DNA from: Planctomycetota bacterium
Lineage (GTDB): Bacteria; Planctomycetota; PLA2; JAEUHO01
Direction of reading: 5' to 3'
Length of the DNA: 64,000 nt
Assembly (NCBI GenBank): GCA_020851795.1
Contig: JADZCA010000051.1
Span: 1-64,000, forward strand
Shown here: positions 43,000 to 51,720 of the stretch, one piece after another
Layout of the letters: every line of letters begins with the position of its first letter
Position numbering within the stretch: position 1 is the first letter of the stretch
Notes under the pieces: generated by a model
The model's input: only the letters and a program-made list of their open reading frames with translations
The model's database searches: none
What the model was told of the DNA's origin: nothing
Position numbers and translations under genes: made by a program

Positions 43000-43007
43000 G
43001 GGGCGCC

Positions 43008-45038
43008 CTACCGGAGGAGGACCGCGAGGGCCACGGCCACGGAGCCGAGGAGGACCCAGGTGACGTAGGACGAGAGCCGTCCTCCCTGGGTGCGCCGGAC
43101 GCGGTCGCCGAGGAGGCGCGCGCCCTGCGAGAGGCCGTTGACGACGCCGCCGATGAGCACGCGGCGCTCGAACAGCCAGCAGACCCACGCGACGCCCTGC
43201 TGCACCTTCTTCACGAGGAAGACGTAGAAGGCGTCCACGTAGTAGAGGTTGCGCCAGATGCGGTGCAGCGACCCGAGGCGCTCGGGCAGCGGGTCCTCCG
43301 CGCGCGTCCGCTCGGTGCCGTAGACGCGCCAGGCGAGCACGAGGCCGAGCACCGCGACGACGCTCGAGACGAGCGCCACGCTCACGTGGAACGCGCCCTC
43401 CTCGTGGCCGGCGGTCCACGCGTGCAGGAAGTGCTCGAAGCGGTTGGAGAGGCCGAAGGCCCCGCCGACGTTGCCCGGCACCCCGACGAAGCCGATCACG
43501 ACCGCGAACACCGCGAGGAACCACAGCGGGAGCGTCATGACCTTCGGGCTCTCGTGCGGCCCGTGCGCGTGGCCGTGGTCGTCGTGCCCGCCGTGGCCGC
43601 CGCCGTGCCCGTGGTCGTCGGCGTGCTTGGGCCCGCGGTGCGTGCCGAGGAAGGTCACGAACAGCGCGCGGCCCATGTAGAAGGACGTCAGCCCGGCCAC
43701 CAGCGTGCCGAGGCCGTAGAGGAAGAGGTGGCCGGGCAGGTGCTCGGCGTGCAGCACGGAGCCGAGGATCTCGTCCTTCGACCAGAAGCCGGCGAAGGGG
43801 AAGATCCCGCACAGCGCGAGTGTGCCGAGCAGGAAGGTCCGCCACGTGGACGGCATCACCTTGCGCAGGCCGCCCATCTCGAAGATGTCCTGCGTGTGGC
43901 ACGCGTGGATCACGCTGCCCGCGCCGAGGAACAGCAGCGCCTTGAAGAAGGCGTGCGTCGTCAGGTGGAACATCGCGCCGGTGTAGGCGCCGGCGCCGAG
44001 CGCGAGCGTCATGTAGCCGAGCTGGGACAGCGTCGAGTACGCGAGGATCTTCTTGATGTCGCGCTGGGTGACCGCGATCGTCGCCGCCATGAACGCGGTG
44101 ATGCCGCCGAGCCACGCGACGAGCGTCGGCGCCCACGTGGTGCCCTCGAAGAGGAAGAAGCACCGCGTGATCATGTAGACGCCCGCCGCGACCATGGTGG
44201 CCGCGTGCATGAGCGCCGAGACCGGCGTCGGGCCCTCCATGGCGTCGGGCAGCCAGACGTGGAGGGGGAACTGCGCGCTCTTGCCCATCGCGCCGCAGAA
44301 CACGAGCGCCGCGCCGAGCGCGAAGGTGCCGCCGAGCAGCGCGGCGTCGTACCCGCTCCCCGTGGCGAGGTGCGCGCGCAGCGCCTCGAAGTCGAAGGTG
44401 CCGGAGGCCTTCCACACGACGAGGATGCCGAGGAGGAACCCGAAGTCCCCCACGCGGTTCGTCATGAAGGCCTTCTTCGCCGCCTGGCCCGCCGAGTCCT
44501 TCTGCCAGTAGTAGCCGATGAGCAGGTAGGACGAGACGCCGACCAGCTCCCAGAACACGAAGGTCTGGATGAAGTTCGGGGAGACGACGATGCCGAGCAT
44601 CGAGAAGACGAACAGCGACAGCTTGCCGAAGAAGCGGCCCATCGACGGGTCGCCGTGCATGTAGCCGAGGCTGTAGACGTGGATCGCGAAGCCGACGACG
44701 GTGACGACGAGCATCATCACCGTCGAGAGCGCGTCGATGCGCGTCCCGAAGCCGATCTCGAGCGCCGACCCCGCCCCGAGCGGGACGTGCACCCACGACA
44801 CCACCTTCTCGCGCACCTCGGCGTGGCCGGAGAGCGCCGGGAAGAAGTAGGTGGCCAGCGCCAGCGCCGCGCCCAGCCCGATCGCGCCGATCGAGAGCGC
44901 CGCGGCGAGCGCGCCGCGCCGCCGGATCGCCGGGACGCACGCGACGATCACGGCGACCGCGAGCGGGGCGAACAGGATCACCCAGGCCGTCCACCCGTCC
45001 TGCACGACGGAGGCGGCGGAGCCGAGGAGCGGGGTCAT
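43008..45038 (-). CDS. nuoL: NADH-quinone oxidoreductase subunit L
   Basis: 676 residues, the distal antiporter-like subunit with a lateral amphipathic helix. Motifs: TFVFWELVGVSSYLLIGYYW, VFCGAMGKSAQFPLHVWLPDAMEGPTPVS, YSTLSQLGYM and FFKALLFLGAGSVIHAC. Between the later helices a ~33-residue insertion carries about 10 His with Asp and Gly (PKHADDHGHGGGHGGHD). NuoL normally has a short loop there. ATG at 45038 overlaps the nuoK stop. Confidence 0.96.
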   Translation of the reverse strand: MTPLLGSAASVVQDGWTAWVILFAPLAVAVIVACVPAIRRRGALAAALSIGAIGLGAALALATYFFPALSGHAEVREKVVSWVHVPLGAGSALEIGFGTRIDALSTVMMLVVTVVGFAIHVYSLGYMHGDPSMGRFFGKLSLFVFSMLGIVVSPNFIQTFVFWELVGVSSYLLIGYYWQKDSAGQAAKKAFMTNRVGDFGFLLGILVVWKASGTFDFEALRAHLATGSGYDAALLGGTFALGAALVFCGAMGKSAQFPLHVWLPDAMEGPTPVSALMHAATMVAAGVYMITRCFFLFEGTTWAPTLVAWLGGITAFMAATIAVTQRDIKKILAYSTLSQLGYMTLALGAGAYTGAMFHLTTHAFFKALLFLGAGSVIHACHTQDIFEMGGLRKVMPSTWRTFLLGTLALCGIFPFAGFWSKDEILGSVLHAEHLPGHLFLYGLGTLVAGLTSFYMGRALFVTFLGTHRGPKHADDHGHGGGHGGHDDHGHAHGPHESPKVMTLPLWFLAVFAVVIGFVGVPGNVGGAFGLSNRFEHFLHAWTAGHEEGAFHVSVALVSSVVAVLGLVLAWRVYGTERTRAEDPLPERLGSLHRIWRNLYYVDAFYVFLVKKVQQGVAWVCWLFERRVLIGGVVNGLSQGARLLGDRVRRTQGGRLSSYVTWVLLGSVAVALAVLLR

Positions 45039-45580
45039 CGGTGGGCCTCCGCGGGCGCCGGCGCACCGTGGCCGTGGGCGTCGTGCCCGTGGCCGCCGTG
45101 CGCGTCGTGGCCGTGCGCGTCGTGCGCGCCGGCGTCGCCGTGGTGGTCGTCGTGGTGGTGCGGGACGTCGGGCCCCTCGGGCGAGATCGGCGGCAGCTGT
45201 CCGAGGTCGGTCTCGCGCAGCTCGCCCGCGGCGTCGGCGTCGGCGCTCTTGCGCAGCCGGTGCAGCGCCAGCACGATCGCGAGGCCGACGGCCACCTCCG
45301 CGGCGGCGATCGTCATCGCGAAGAAGACGAAGACCTGGCCGGTGACGTCGCCGTGGATGCGCGACCACGCGACGAACGCGACGTTGGCGGCGTTGAGCAG
45401 GATCTCGACCGAGAGCAGCATCACGAGGACGTTGCGCCGGCAGGAGACGCCCACGAGCCCGACGGCGAACAGCGCCGCGGCGAGGTAGAGGAGGCGGTGG
45501 GGCGCGACCGCCGCGACGAGCGACGGGACGGAGGCCTCGAGGCCCGCGAGGGCCCCGCCGAGGAGGGAGAGGCCGCTCAC
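45035..45580 (-). CDS. nuoK: NADH-quinone oxidoreductase subunit K with His-rich tail
   Basis: 181 residues where ~100 is usual. The first ~110 residues are a normal NuoK: three helices with VLVMLLSVEILLNAANVAFV carrying the conserved Glu, and FFAMTIAAAEVAVGLAIVLAL with a second Glu. The C-terminal ~44 residues contain about 14 His plus Asp and Gly (HHHDDHHGDAGAHDAHGHD). Such a tail might bind Ni, Zn or Cu. GTG at 45580 overlaps the nuoJ stop as GTGA, and TGA overlaps the nuoL start. Confidence 0.94.
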   Translation of the reverse strand: MSGLSLLGGALAGLEASVPSLVAAVAPHRLLYLAAALFAVGLVGVSCRRNVLVMLLSVEILLNAANVAFVAWSRIHGDVTGQVFVFFAMTIAAAEVAVGLAIVLALHRLRKSADADAAGELRETDLGQLPPISPEGPDVPHHHDDHHGDAGAHDAHGHDAHGGHGHDAHGHGAPAPAEAHR

Positions 45581-46458
45581 GAGAGCCTCCGCTTGGTCAG
45601 CACGACCGCCCCGAAGATGGCGCCCGTCAGCAGCACGCTCGCCACCTCGAAGGGCAGGATCCAGGTCTCGAAGATCGACCGGCCGATGGCGCGCGGCGAC
45701 CCGTCGGGCCCGCCGCCCGGGTGCGCCTCGAGGCCGCCCCGGTGCACCCGGACGTCGAGCGCGACGTCGGCGGCGCCGGGGACGGGGAACGAGGCGCGCC
45801 GGTCGCGCGCGTCCGCCGCGCCGTCGAACGGCACCGCGGGCAGCGCGGCGCCGTCCACCGCGACCGAGACGAGCCCCTCGGGCGCGAGCGTCACCTGCAC
45901 GCGGCGGGGCGCGTCGGCGGCGGCGAGGCGGAACGCGCCCGCGTACACGCGGTCGCCCGCGGCGGTGCCCTCGGGGCGCACCTCGGCGAGGGGGACGGCC
46001 TCGGGCGCGGGGGCGGGCTGCGGGCGCGGCGCGCCCGTCGGGTCGTCGGCGGGCGCCGCGGGCGGCGGGGTCGGGCGGCGCAGGGCGACCGCCACGCGGT
46101 CGGCGACGCGCGGGCTCGCCTTGGCGTCCCCGACCGCGAAGAGCAGCGCCGCGAGGATGACGCCGGCGAGCCCGATCCCGGCGACGCGCAGGCGCGGCCC
46201 GGTGTGCGAGGCCAGCTCCACCGAGCGCAGGTCGAGCAGCATGATCACGAAGAGGAAGAGGACCATGATCGCGCCGGCGTAGACGAGGATCTGCGTCGTC
46301 GCGACGAAGAAGGCCTCGACGAGCACGAACACGCCCGCGAGCCCGAAGAACATCGCCACCAGCCAGCACGCGGCGGCGACCGTGTTCTTGCGGGTCACCG
46401 CGAGGAGCGCCGCCAGCACGGCGAGCGCGGAGAAGGCTGCGAACAGGACCTCGTCCAT
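45577..46458 (-). CDS. nuoJ: NADH-quinone oxidoreductase subunit J with an inserted soluble domain
   Basis: 293 residues where 160-200 is usual. The first four helices (about 3-110) are normal: EAFFVATTQILVYAGAIMVLFLFVIMLLD. A Pro/Ala-rich linker and a beta-rich stretch (about 111-258, with RRVQVTLAPEGLVSVAVDG and DVALDVRVHRGG) then interrupt the chain. The final helix returns (SIFETWILPFEVASVLLTGAIFGAVVLT). The insertion looks like a small sandwich domain in a loop before the last helix. No in-frame stop or frame change marks it as a gene error. Confidence 0.93.
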   Translation of the reverse strand: MDEVLFAAFSALAVLAALLAVTRKNTVAAACWLVAMFFGLAGVFVLVEAFFVATTQILVYAGAIMVLFLFVIMLLDLRSVELASHTGPRLRVAGIGLAGVILAALLFAVGDAKASPRVADRVAVALRRPTPPPAAPADDPTGAPRPQPAPAPEAVPLAEVRPEGTAAGDRVYAGAFRLAAADAPRRVQVTLAPEGLVSVAVDGAALPAVPFDGAADARDRRASFPVPGAADVALDVRVHRGGLEAHPGGGPDGSPRAIGRSIFETWILPFEVASVLLTGAIFGAVVLTKRRLS

Positions 46459-46476
46459 CGGCTCGGCGCTCGCTTC

Positions 46477-46995
46477 CTACTTGTGGGACCACTTCTTGAT
46501 GGGGTCCGGCCGCACGCCCCCGATGGCGTACAGCGTCTCCTTGTCGTGGACGAGCTCGGAGCGCTTCTCGCCCCACAGCTCGAACTCCTTCGACATGAAG
46601 ATCGCCTCCTCCGGGCAGGCCTCTTCGCAGAGGCCGCAGAAGATGCAGCGGAGCATGTTGATGTTGAAGACCGCCGGGCCCCGCTCGACGCGGTTGCCGG
46701 GCTCGAGCTCGCCGGGGACGATGTAGATCGCCTTCGGCGGGCAGACGTACTCGCAGAGGCTGCACGCGACGCACTTCGGCCGCCCCTCGTCGTCCTTCAC
46801 GAGCGCCGGGGCGCCGCGGTAGTTGTCCTTCACCTCCCACCGCTCCTCGGGGTACTGCATCGTCACGCGCTTGCCGCGGAGGGTGCGGAAGAAGTGGCCG
46901 ATCGTGATCTTCATGCCCGAGAAGATCGCGGGGAAGAGCAGGCGCTCCTTGAGCGTCGTCTTCCTGCGGGCGATGGTCTTGACGGTGGCGGCCAC
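46477..46995 (-). CDS. nuoI: NADH-quinone oxidoreductase subunit I
   Basis: 172 residues, cytosolic arm next to the membrane, carrying two 4Fe-4S clusters (N6a, N6b). Cys75, 78, 81 and 85, and Cys117, 120, 123 and 127 form the two CxxCxxCxxxCP motifs (KCVACSLCEYVCP and RCIFCGLCEEACP). The start is GTG at 46995, preceded by GAGG, and it lies 3 bases after nuoH. Its N-terminus is basic, as expected for membrane contact. Confidence 0.97.
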   Translation of the reverse strand: MAATVKTIARRKTTLKERLLFPAIFSGMKITIGHFFRTLRGKRVTMQYPEERWEVKDNYRGAPALVKDDEGRPKCVACSLCEYVCPPKAIYIVPGELEPGNRVERGPAVFNINMLRCIFCGLCEEACPEEAIFMSKEFELWGEKRSELVHDKETLYAIGGVRPDPIKKWSHK

Positions 46996-46998
46996 GGG

Positions 46999-48141
46999 TC
47001 ACCTCGAAGACGACGGGGCGGGGAGGGGCGCGAGCTCGGGCGGCGGGCCCGGGTCGCGCCGCTGCGCGAGCACGGCGGCGCCGACGCCCATCCCGAGCAG
47101 GGCGACCGGGAGCACCCAGGTCAGCGCCGGGACGCCCGACGCCTCGGCGCCCGCCGTGACGAGGACGTTGGCGAGCGCGAGCGGGAAGAACCACTTCCAG
47201 CAGATCGACATCAGCTGGTCGTAGCGGAAGCGGGGCAGCGTCCAGCGGATCCAGATGAAGACGAAGAGCAGGAACAGCGTCTTCGCCATGAAGATCGCGA
47301 CGCCGGCGAGCCAGCCGAGGCGCTCGAGGCCGAACAGCGACCAGCCGCCGAGGAACAGCGTCGTCACGAGCGACGACGCGACGATCATCGCGAGGTACTC
47401 GGCGAGGAAGAACAGCGCGAACTTCATCGACGAGTACTCGGTGTGGTAGCCCGCGACCAGCTCGCTCTCGGCCTCGGGGAGGTCGAAGGGCAGGCGGTTG
47501 GTCTCGGCGTACGACGCCGTCAGGAAGAGGAAGAACGCCAGCGGCTGGCGCCAGAGGAACCAGCCCGACGAGGCCTGCTCGGCCACGACGTCGCCGAGGT
47601 GGAGCGAGCCGGTGGTCAGCAGCACCCCGACCGCCGAGATCCCCATCACGACCTCGTACGAGATCATCTGGGCGCTCGAGCGCACGCCGCCGAGCAGCGC
47701 GTACTTGCTGTTGCTCGCCCACGAGCCGAGCGTGATGCCGTACACGCCGAGGCTCGAGATCGAGAGCACGTAGAGGATGCCGACGTTGAGGTCGGCGATC
47801 TGGACGCCGGGCGCGAACGGGATGACGGCGATCGTCACCATCGCGGGCACGAGGGAGATCGTGGGCGCGAGGATGTACATCCACTTGAGGACGTGGTGCG
47901 GGACGACGTCCTCCTTGAAGATGAACTTGCCGAGGTCCGCGATCGACTGGAGCAGGCCCGCGGGGCCGCAGCGGTTCGGGCCGAGGCGGTCCTGGATCAG
48001 GGCCGACACGCGGCGCTCGGCCCACACGAGGATCGCGCCCAGCCCGAGCATGACGTGCGCCACGAGGAGCACGAGCCCCAGCGACTTGAGGACGTCGAGG
48101 AAGCCGGGCGACGACGGCAGCGAGGCGAGGAGCGGGTTCAT
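46999..48141 (-). CDS. nuoH: NADH-quinone oxidoreductase subunit H
   Basis: 380 residues, eight membrane helices. It forms part of the quinone site: WAERRVSALIQDRLGPNRCGPAGLLQ, KFIFKEDVVP, ASYAETNRLPFDLPEAESELVAGYHTEYSS, and FRYDQLM near the end. ATG at 48141 overlaps the nuoG stop (ATGA). The C-terminal tail is Pro-rich. Confidence 0.97.
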   Translation of the reverse strand: MNPLLASLPSSPGFLDVLKSLGLVLLVAHVMLGLGAILVWAERRVSALIQDRLGPNRCGPAGLLQSIADLGKFIFKEDVVPHHVLKWMYILAPTISLVPAMVTIAVIPFAPGVQIADLNVGILYVLSISSLGVYGITLGSWASNSKYALLGGVRSSAQMISYEVVMGISAVGVLLTTGSLHLGDVVAEQASSGWFLWRQPLAFFLFLTASYAETNRLPFDLPEAESELVAGYHTEYSSMKFALFFLAEYLAMIVASSLVTTLFLGGWSLFGLERLGWLAGVAIFMAKTLFLLFVFIWIRWTLPRFRYDQLMSICWKWFFPLALANVLVTAGAEASGVPALTWVLPVALLGMGVGAAVLAQRRDPGPPPELAPLPAPSSSR

Positions 48142-49679
48142 CGGGTCCTCGAGCGGGGCGCGGCGACCGTGGGCGTCGGCGCGGGGGCGAAGACGACGTC
48201 GGGCAGGCCGAGCGCGGCGACGGCGGGCACCGCGCGCAGCGCGGCGTGCAGCCCCGCGTGGTCGCGCGGCTCGGCGGTCGGGTCGAGCGCGAGGCGGACC
48301 TCCTCCATCACCGCGGTCGGCGCGCGCAGGTCGCGGGGGCCGACGGCGCGCGAGCGGCGCACCGGCTGGACGCGCCCGTCCACGTTGACGAGGAGCCCGT
48401 CCTTCTCGGCCCAGGTCGGCAGCGGGAACACCACCTGCGCGGTGGGCGGCACGTCGCCCGCGTCGGTGACGAAGGCGACGACCGGGTCGGCGCCGTCGCG
48501 CAGCGCCTTCGGCACCGCGTCGCCGCGCTCGACGAGCAGCACCGCGACCGGCGCGGGGCCCGTGGCGCGCGCAAAGCCGAGCGCCTCGGCGCCGCGCTGG
48601 TTGGCGCCCTTCTCGTTCACGACGAGGAAGGCGTCGCCGTCGGTGCCGACGCGGGAGGCGTAGCGGAGGTCGCCCTTGCCCGAGGCGGCGGCGAGGTCGC
48701 GCGCGGCCACGAGCTCCTCGAGCGTCGCGCCCGCGTCGGCGAGCACGCCGCCGCGGCCCGACGCGCGCAGCGCGTCCGCGGCCGCCGCGACCGCCTCGTC
48801 CCAGTCGGCCTCGCGGAAGTCGCCCGCGCCGGCACCCGCGCGGACCCTCGGCCGCAGCAGGCGCGTGGGCGCGTTGACGAACTTGTAGCCCGTCCGGCCC
48901 GCGTCGCACATCCACCAGCGGTTGACGTCCTGGTTCTCGCGCGGGGTCATGCGGAGGAAGCGCCCGCCGCGGGCCCCCACCGTCACGTTGCAGCCGCGCG
49001 CGCAGCCGGTGCAGACGGACTCGGTGAAGTCCATGAACCACACGCGGCTCTCGAAGCGGAAGTCGCGCGACGTGAGCGCGCCCACCGGGCAGAGGTCCAC
49101 GATGTTCATGGCGTAGGGCGTGGCGAACTCGCCCTTCGACGTCATGATCACGACCTCGTGGTCGCCGCGCTGGCCCATCGAGAGCTCGGCGGTCCTGGTG
49201 ACCTCCTCGGTGAAGCGCACGCAGCGGGTGCACTTGATGCACCGCTCCGCGTCGTAGACGATCTTGGCGCCGAACGGCACCGCCTTGGGGAGGTGCGTCT
49301 TCTCGACGGGCGAGCGCGTCGTGGGGTGCCCGAACTCGAACGCGTAGTCCTGGAGCTTGCACTCGCCCGCCTGGTCGCAGATCGGGCAGTCGAGCGGGTG
49401 GTTGACGAGGAGCATCTCCATCGTCCCCGAGCGCGCCTCGCGGGCGAGCGCGCTCTGGGTGTGGACCACCATCCCGTCCGCCGCCTGCACGTAGCAGGCG
49501 ATCTGCGGCCGCGGGTTCTTCTCGACCTCGACCATGCAGATGCGGCAGTTGCCCGCGACCGAGAGGCCCGGGTGGTAGCAGTAGTGCGGCACCTCGATCC
49601 CGGCCGCCTGCGCGACCTGGATGATGGTCTGACCGGGCTTGAACTCGAGCTTGCGCCCGTCGATCGTGATCGTCGGCAT
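48138..49679 (-). CDS. nuoG: NADH-quinone oxidoreductase subunit G, short form
   Basis: 513 residues; typical NuoG is 650-900. The N-terminus holds the 2Fe-2S cluster (HYCYHPGLSVAGNCRIC and IACYV). The next Cys sites are CPICDQAGEC and RCIKCTRCVRF with LCPVGALT. An extra CTGCARGC with a later WWMCDAGR matches the off-path N7 cluster site of E. coli and Thermus NuoG. The molybdopterin-oxidoreductase-like C-terminal part is reduced to about 240 residues. ATG at 49679 follows nuoF by 5 bases. Confidence 0.95.
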   Translation of the reverse strand: MPTITIDGRKLEFKPGQTIIQVAQAAGIEVPHYCYHPGLSVAGNCRICMVEVEKNPRPQIACYVQAADGMVVHTQSALAREARSGTMEMLLVNHPLDCPICDQAGECKLQDYAFEFGHPTTRSPVEKTHLPKAVPFGAKIVYDAERCIKCTRCVRFTEEVTRTAELSMGQRGDHEVVIMTSKGEFATPYAMNIVDLCPVGALTSRDFRFESRVWFMDFTESVCTGCARGCNVTVGARGGRFLRMTPRENQDVNRWWMCDAGRTGYKFVNAPTRLLRPRVRAGAGAGDFREADWDEAVAAAADALRASGRGGVLADAGATLEELVAARDLAAASGKGDLRYASRVGTDGDAFLVVNEKGANQRGAEALGFARATGPAPVAVLLVERGDAVPKALRDGADPVVAFVTDAGDVPPTAQVVFPLPTWAEKDGLLVNVDGRVQPVRRSRAVGPRDLRAPTAVMEEVRLALDPTAEPRDHAGLHAALRAVPAVAALGLPDVVFAPAPTPTVAAPRSRTR

Positions 49680-49684
49680 GGGGG

Positions 49685-51016
49685 TCAGGCTCCGGCCGGG
49701 GCGGGCGCGGGCTGCATCCTCGCGAGGAACTCCGCGCGGAACTTGCGCACGATGCTGCGGACCGGCCAGACGGCGGCGTCGGCCAGCGCGCAGATCGTGC
49801 GGCCCTCGATGCTCTTGAACATGCCCTCGAGCAGGTCGAGGTCGGAGGGCTGCCCGTCGCCGTCGGCGATGCGGTGCAGCACCTTCTCCATCCAGTGGCA
49901 GCCCTCGCGGCAGGGCGTGCACTGGCCGCACGACTCGTGGGCGAAGAAGTGCGCGATGTTGACCGACGCGTCCACCATGTCGCACGAGTCGTCCATGACG
50001 ATCGCGCACGCGGTGCCGAGGCCCGAGCCCGCCTTGACGAGCTCGTCGAACCCCATCTTCGCGTCGAGCTCGTGGTCGAGCAGGACCGGCATCGAGATCC
50101 CGCCCGGGATCACGGCCTTGATCTTGCGGCCGGGCAGCGGCCCGCCGCCGTATCCGTAGACCAGCTCGCGCAGCGTGATGCCCGGCTCGAACTCCCAGAC
50201 GCCGGGCGTGCGGACCTGGCCCGAGACGCCCATGAGCTTCGTGCCGCAGGTGCCGTTGCTGCGCGGGTTCGCCGGGTCGGGGGCGATGCCCTGCTTGGCG
50301 AACGCGTCGCCGCCGTGGAGCACGATCCACGGGACGTGCGACAGCGTCTCGACGTTGTTGATGATGGTCGGGCAGCGGAAGACGCCCTCGACGGCCGGGA
50401 ACGGCGGCTTGATGCGCGGGTGCCCGCGCTTGCCCTCGATCGACTCGAGCAGCCCGGTCTCCTCGCCGCAGATGTAGGCGCCCGCGCCCGGGTGCACCCA
50501 CGCCTCGCAGGAGAAGCCCGAGCCGAGGATGTCCTTGCCGACGAGCCCGGCGGCGCGCGCCTCCTCCATCGCCTTCTCCATCCGGGCGATCGAGCGGGGG
50601 TACTCGCCGCGGATGTAGACGAAGATCGTCGAGGCGCCGATGGCCCACGCGGTGATGAGGCAGCCCTCGAGCACGAGGTGCGGGTCCCGCTCCATCAGGT
50701 AGCGGTCCTTGAACGTGCCCGGCTCGCTCTCGTCGGCGTTCAGCACGAGGTACGTGGGCTTCCCCGTGTTCTTCGCGACGAACGACCACTTCATGCCGGT
50801 CGGGAAGCCGGCGCCGCCGCGCCCGCGCAGGCGGCTCTTCTTGACCTCGTCGACGAGCTGCGCCGGGGTCATCTTGAGCGCCTTCTCGAGCGCCTGGTAG
50901 GCGCCGCGCTCGCGGGCCACCGCGAGGGTGTGCCCGTCCTTCACGTCGAAGCTGCGCGAGAGGACCTTGGTCTGCGGGTAGAGGCCGGACGTCGCCACGG
51001 TGCGCGCTCCGCTCAC
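49685..51016 (-). CDS. nuoF: NADH-quinone oxidoreductase subunit F
   Basis: 443 residues. It binds NADH and FMN and passes electrons to cluster N3. Motifs: GRGGAGFPTGMKW for NADH, NADESEPGTFKDR for FMN, GAGAYICGEETGLLESIEG, and CGQCTPCREGC for the 4Fe-4S cluster. Start GTG at 51016 overlaps the nuoE stop as GTGA. Confidence 0.97.
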   Translation of the reverse strand: MSGARTVATSGLYPQTKVLSRSFDVKDGHTLAVARERGAYQALEKALKMTPAQLVDEVKKSRLRGRGGAGFPTGMKWSFVAKNTGKPTYLVLNADESEPGTFKDRYLMERDPHLVLEGCLITAWAIGASTIFVYIRGEYPRSIARMEKAMEEARAAGLVGKDILGSGFSCEAWVHPGAGAYICGEETGLLESIEGKRGHPRIKPPFPAVEGVFRCPTIINNVETLSHVPWIVLHGGDAFAKQGIAPDPANPRSNGTCGTKLMGVSGQVRTPGVWEFEPGITLRELVYGYGGGPLPGRKIKAVIPGGISMPVLLDHELDAKMGFDELVKAGSGLGTACAIVMDDSCDMVDASVNIAHFFAHESCGQCTPCREGCHWMEKVLHRIADGDGQPSDLDLLEGMFKSIEGRTICALADAAVWPVRSIVRKFRAEFLARMQPAPAPAGA

Positions 51017-51720
51017 TTGCACCCGTCGAGGAGCTTCTCGACGGCCGCAGGGGTCAGGTTGACGTGCGCGTCGTCGTTGACGAACAGCGCGGGGGCGACC
51101 TCGCACAGGCCGAGGCACTCGACCTCGGTGACCGTGAACTTGCGCTCGGCGTCGGTCTGGCCGGGGCGCAGGCCCGTCTTGCGCTCGATCGCCCCGAGCA
51201 GGTCCTTCGACCCGCGCAGCCAGCACGAGAGCGTGCGGCACACCTGCACGTGGTGGCGGCCGACCGGCTTCGTGTTGAACATCGTGTAGAAGGTCAGCAC
51301 GCCGCGGACGTGCTGGTCGGGCACGCCGAGCCACGCCGCGATGCCGGCCTCGAGCTCGGGGCTGATCCAGCCGCCGAGGCGCCGCTGCGCGAGGTGGAGC
51401 ACCGGGATCAGCGCCGCCTGCCGCTCGGGGTAGCGCGCGACGAGCGCCTCGCACTCCGCGCGCAGCTCGGGCGGCGGGAACGCCGCGGGCACCGGCGGCT
51501 TCGGCGCCGCCGGCGCGGACTTGCGCACCGTGGCGCCGGGCGCGGGCGGCGCCACCTTCGTGACGTCGTCCGTCGGCGCGGCGGCCGCGGCGGGGGCCGC
51601 GGGGCCCTTGCGCGCGCCGGGCGGGGCGCCCTCGGGGCCCGCGCCGCGCGTGCCGCGCGCCGGGGCCTGGTTCTGGTCGCGCCGCGTGACGGCGCGCTCG
51701 TCGCCGGTCGGAGGGGTCAC
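51013..51720 (-). CDS. nuoE: NADH-quinone oxidoreductase subunit E with N-terminal extension
   Basis: 235 residues against ~166 in E. coli. The conserved 2Fe-2S thioredoxin-like domain begins near residue 80 (ECEALVARYP), with VLTFYTMF. The cluster Cys pairs are VCRTLSC and ECLGLCE. The first ~75 residues are Ala/Pro/Gly/Arg-rich and disordered-looking. GTG at 51720 overlaps the nuoD stop (GTGA); a later start is possible but would lose the coupling. Confidence 0.94.
   Translation of the reverse strand: MTPPTGDERAVTRRDQNQAPARGTRGAGPEGAPPGARKGPAAPAAAAAPTDDVTKVAPPAPGATVRKSAPAAPKPPVPAAFPPPELRAECEALVARYPERQAALIPVLHLAQRRLGGWISPELEAGIAAWLGVPDQHVRGVLTFYTMFNTKPVGRHHVQVCRTLSCWLRGSKDLLGAIERKTGLRPGQTDAERKFTVTEVECLGLCEVAPALFVNDDAHVNLTPAAVEKLLDGCK

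Noticed and set aside
45577..46458. Two genes or a frameshift in nuoJ
   Set aside because: One open frame runs through both conserved flanks without stop or start evidence at the junction.
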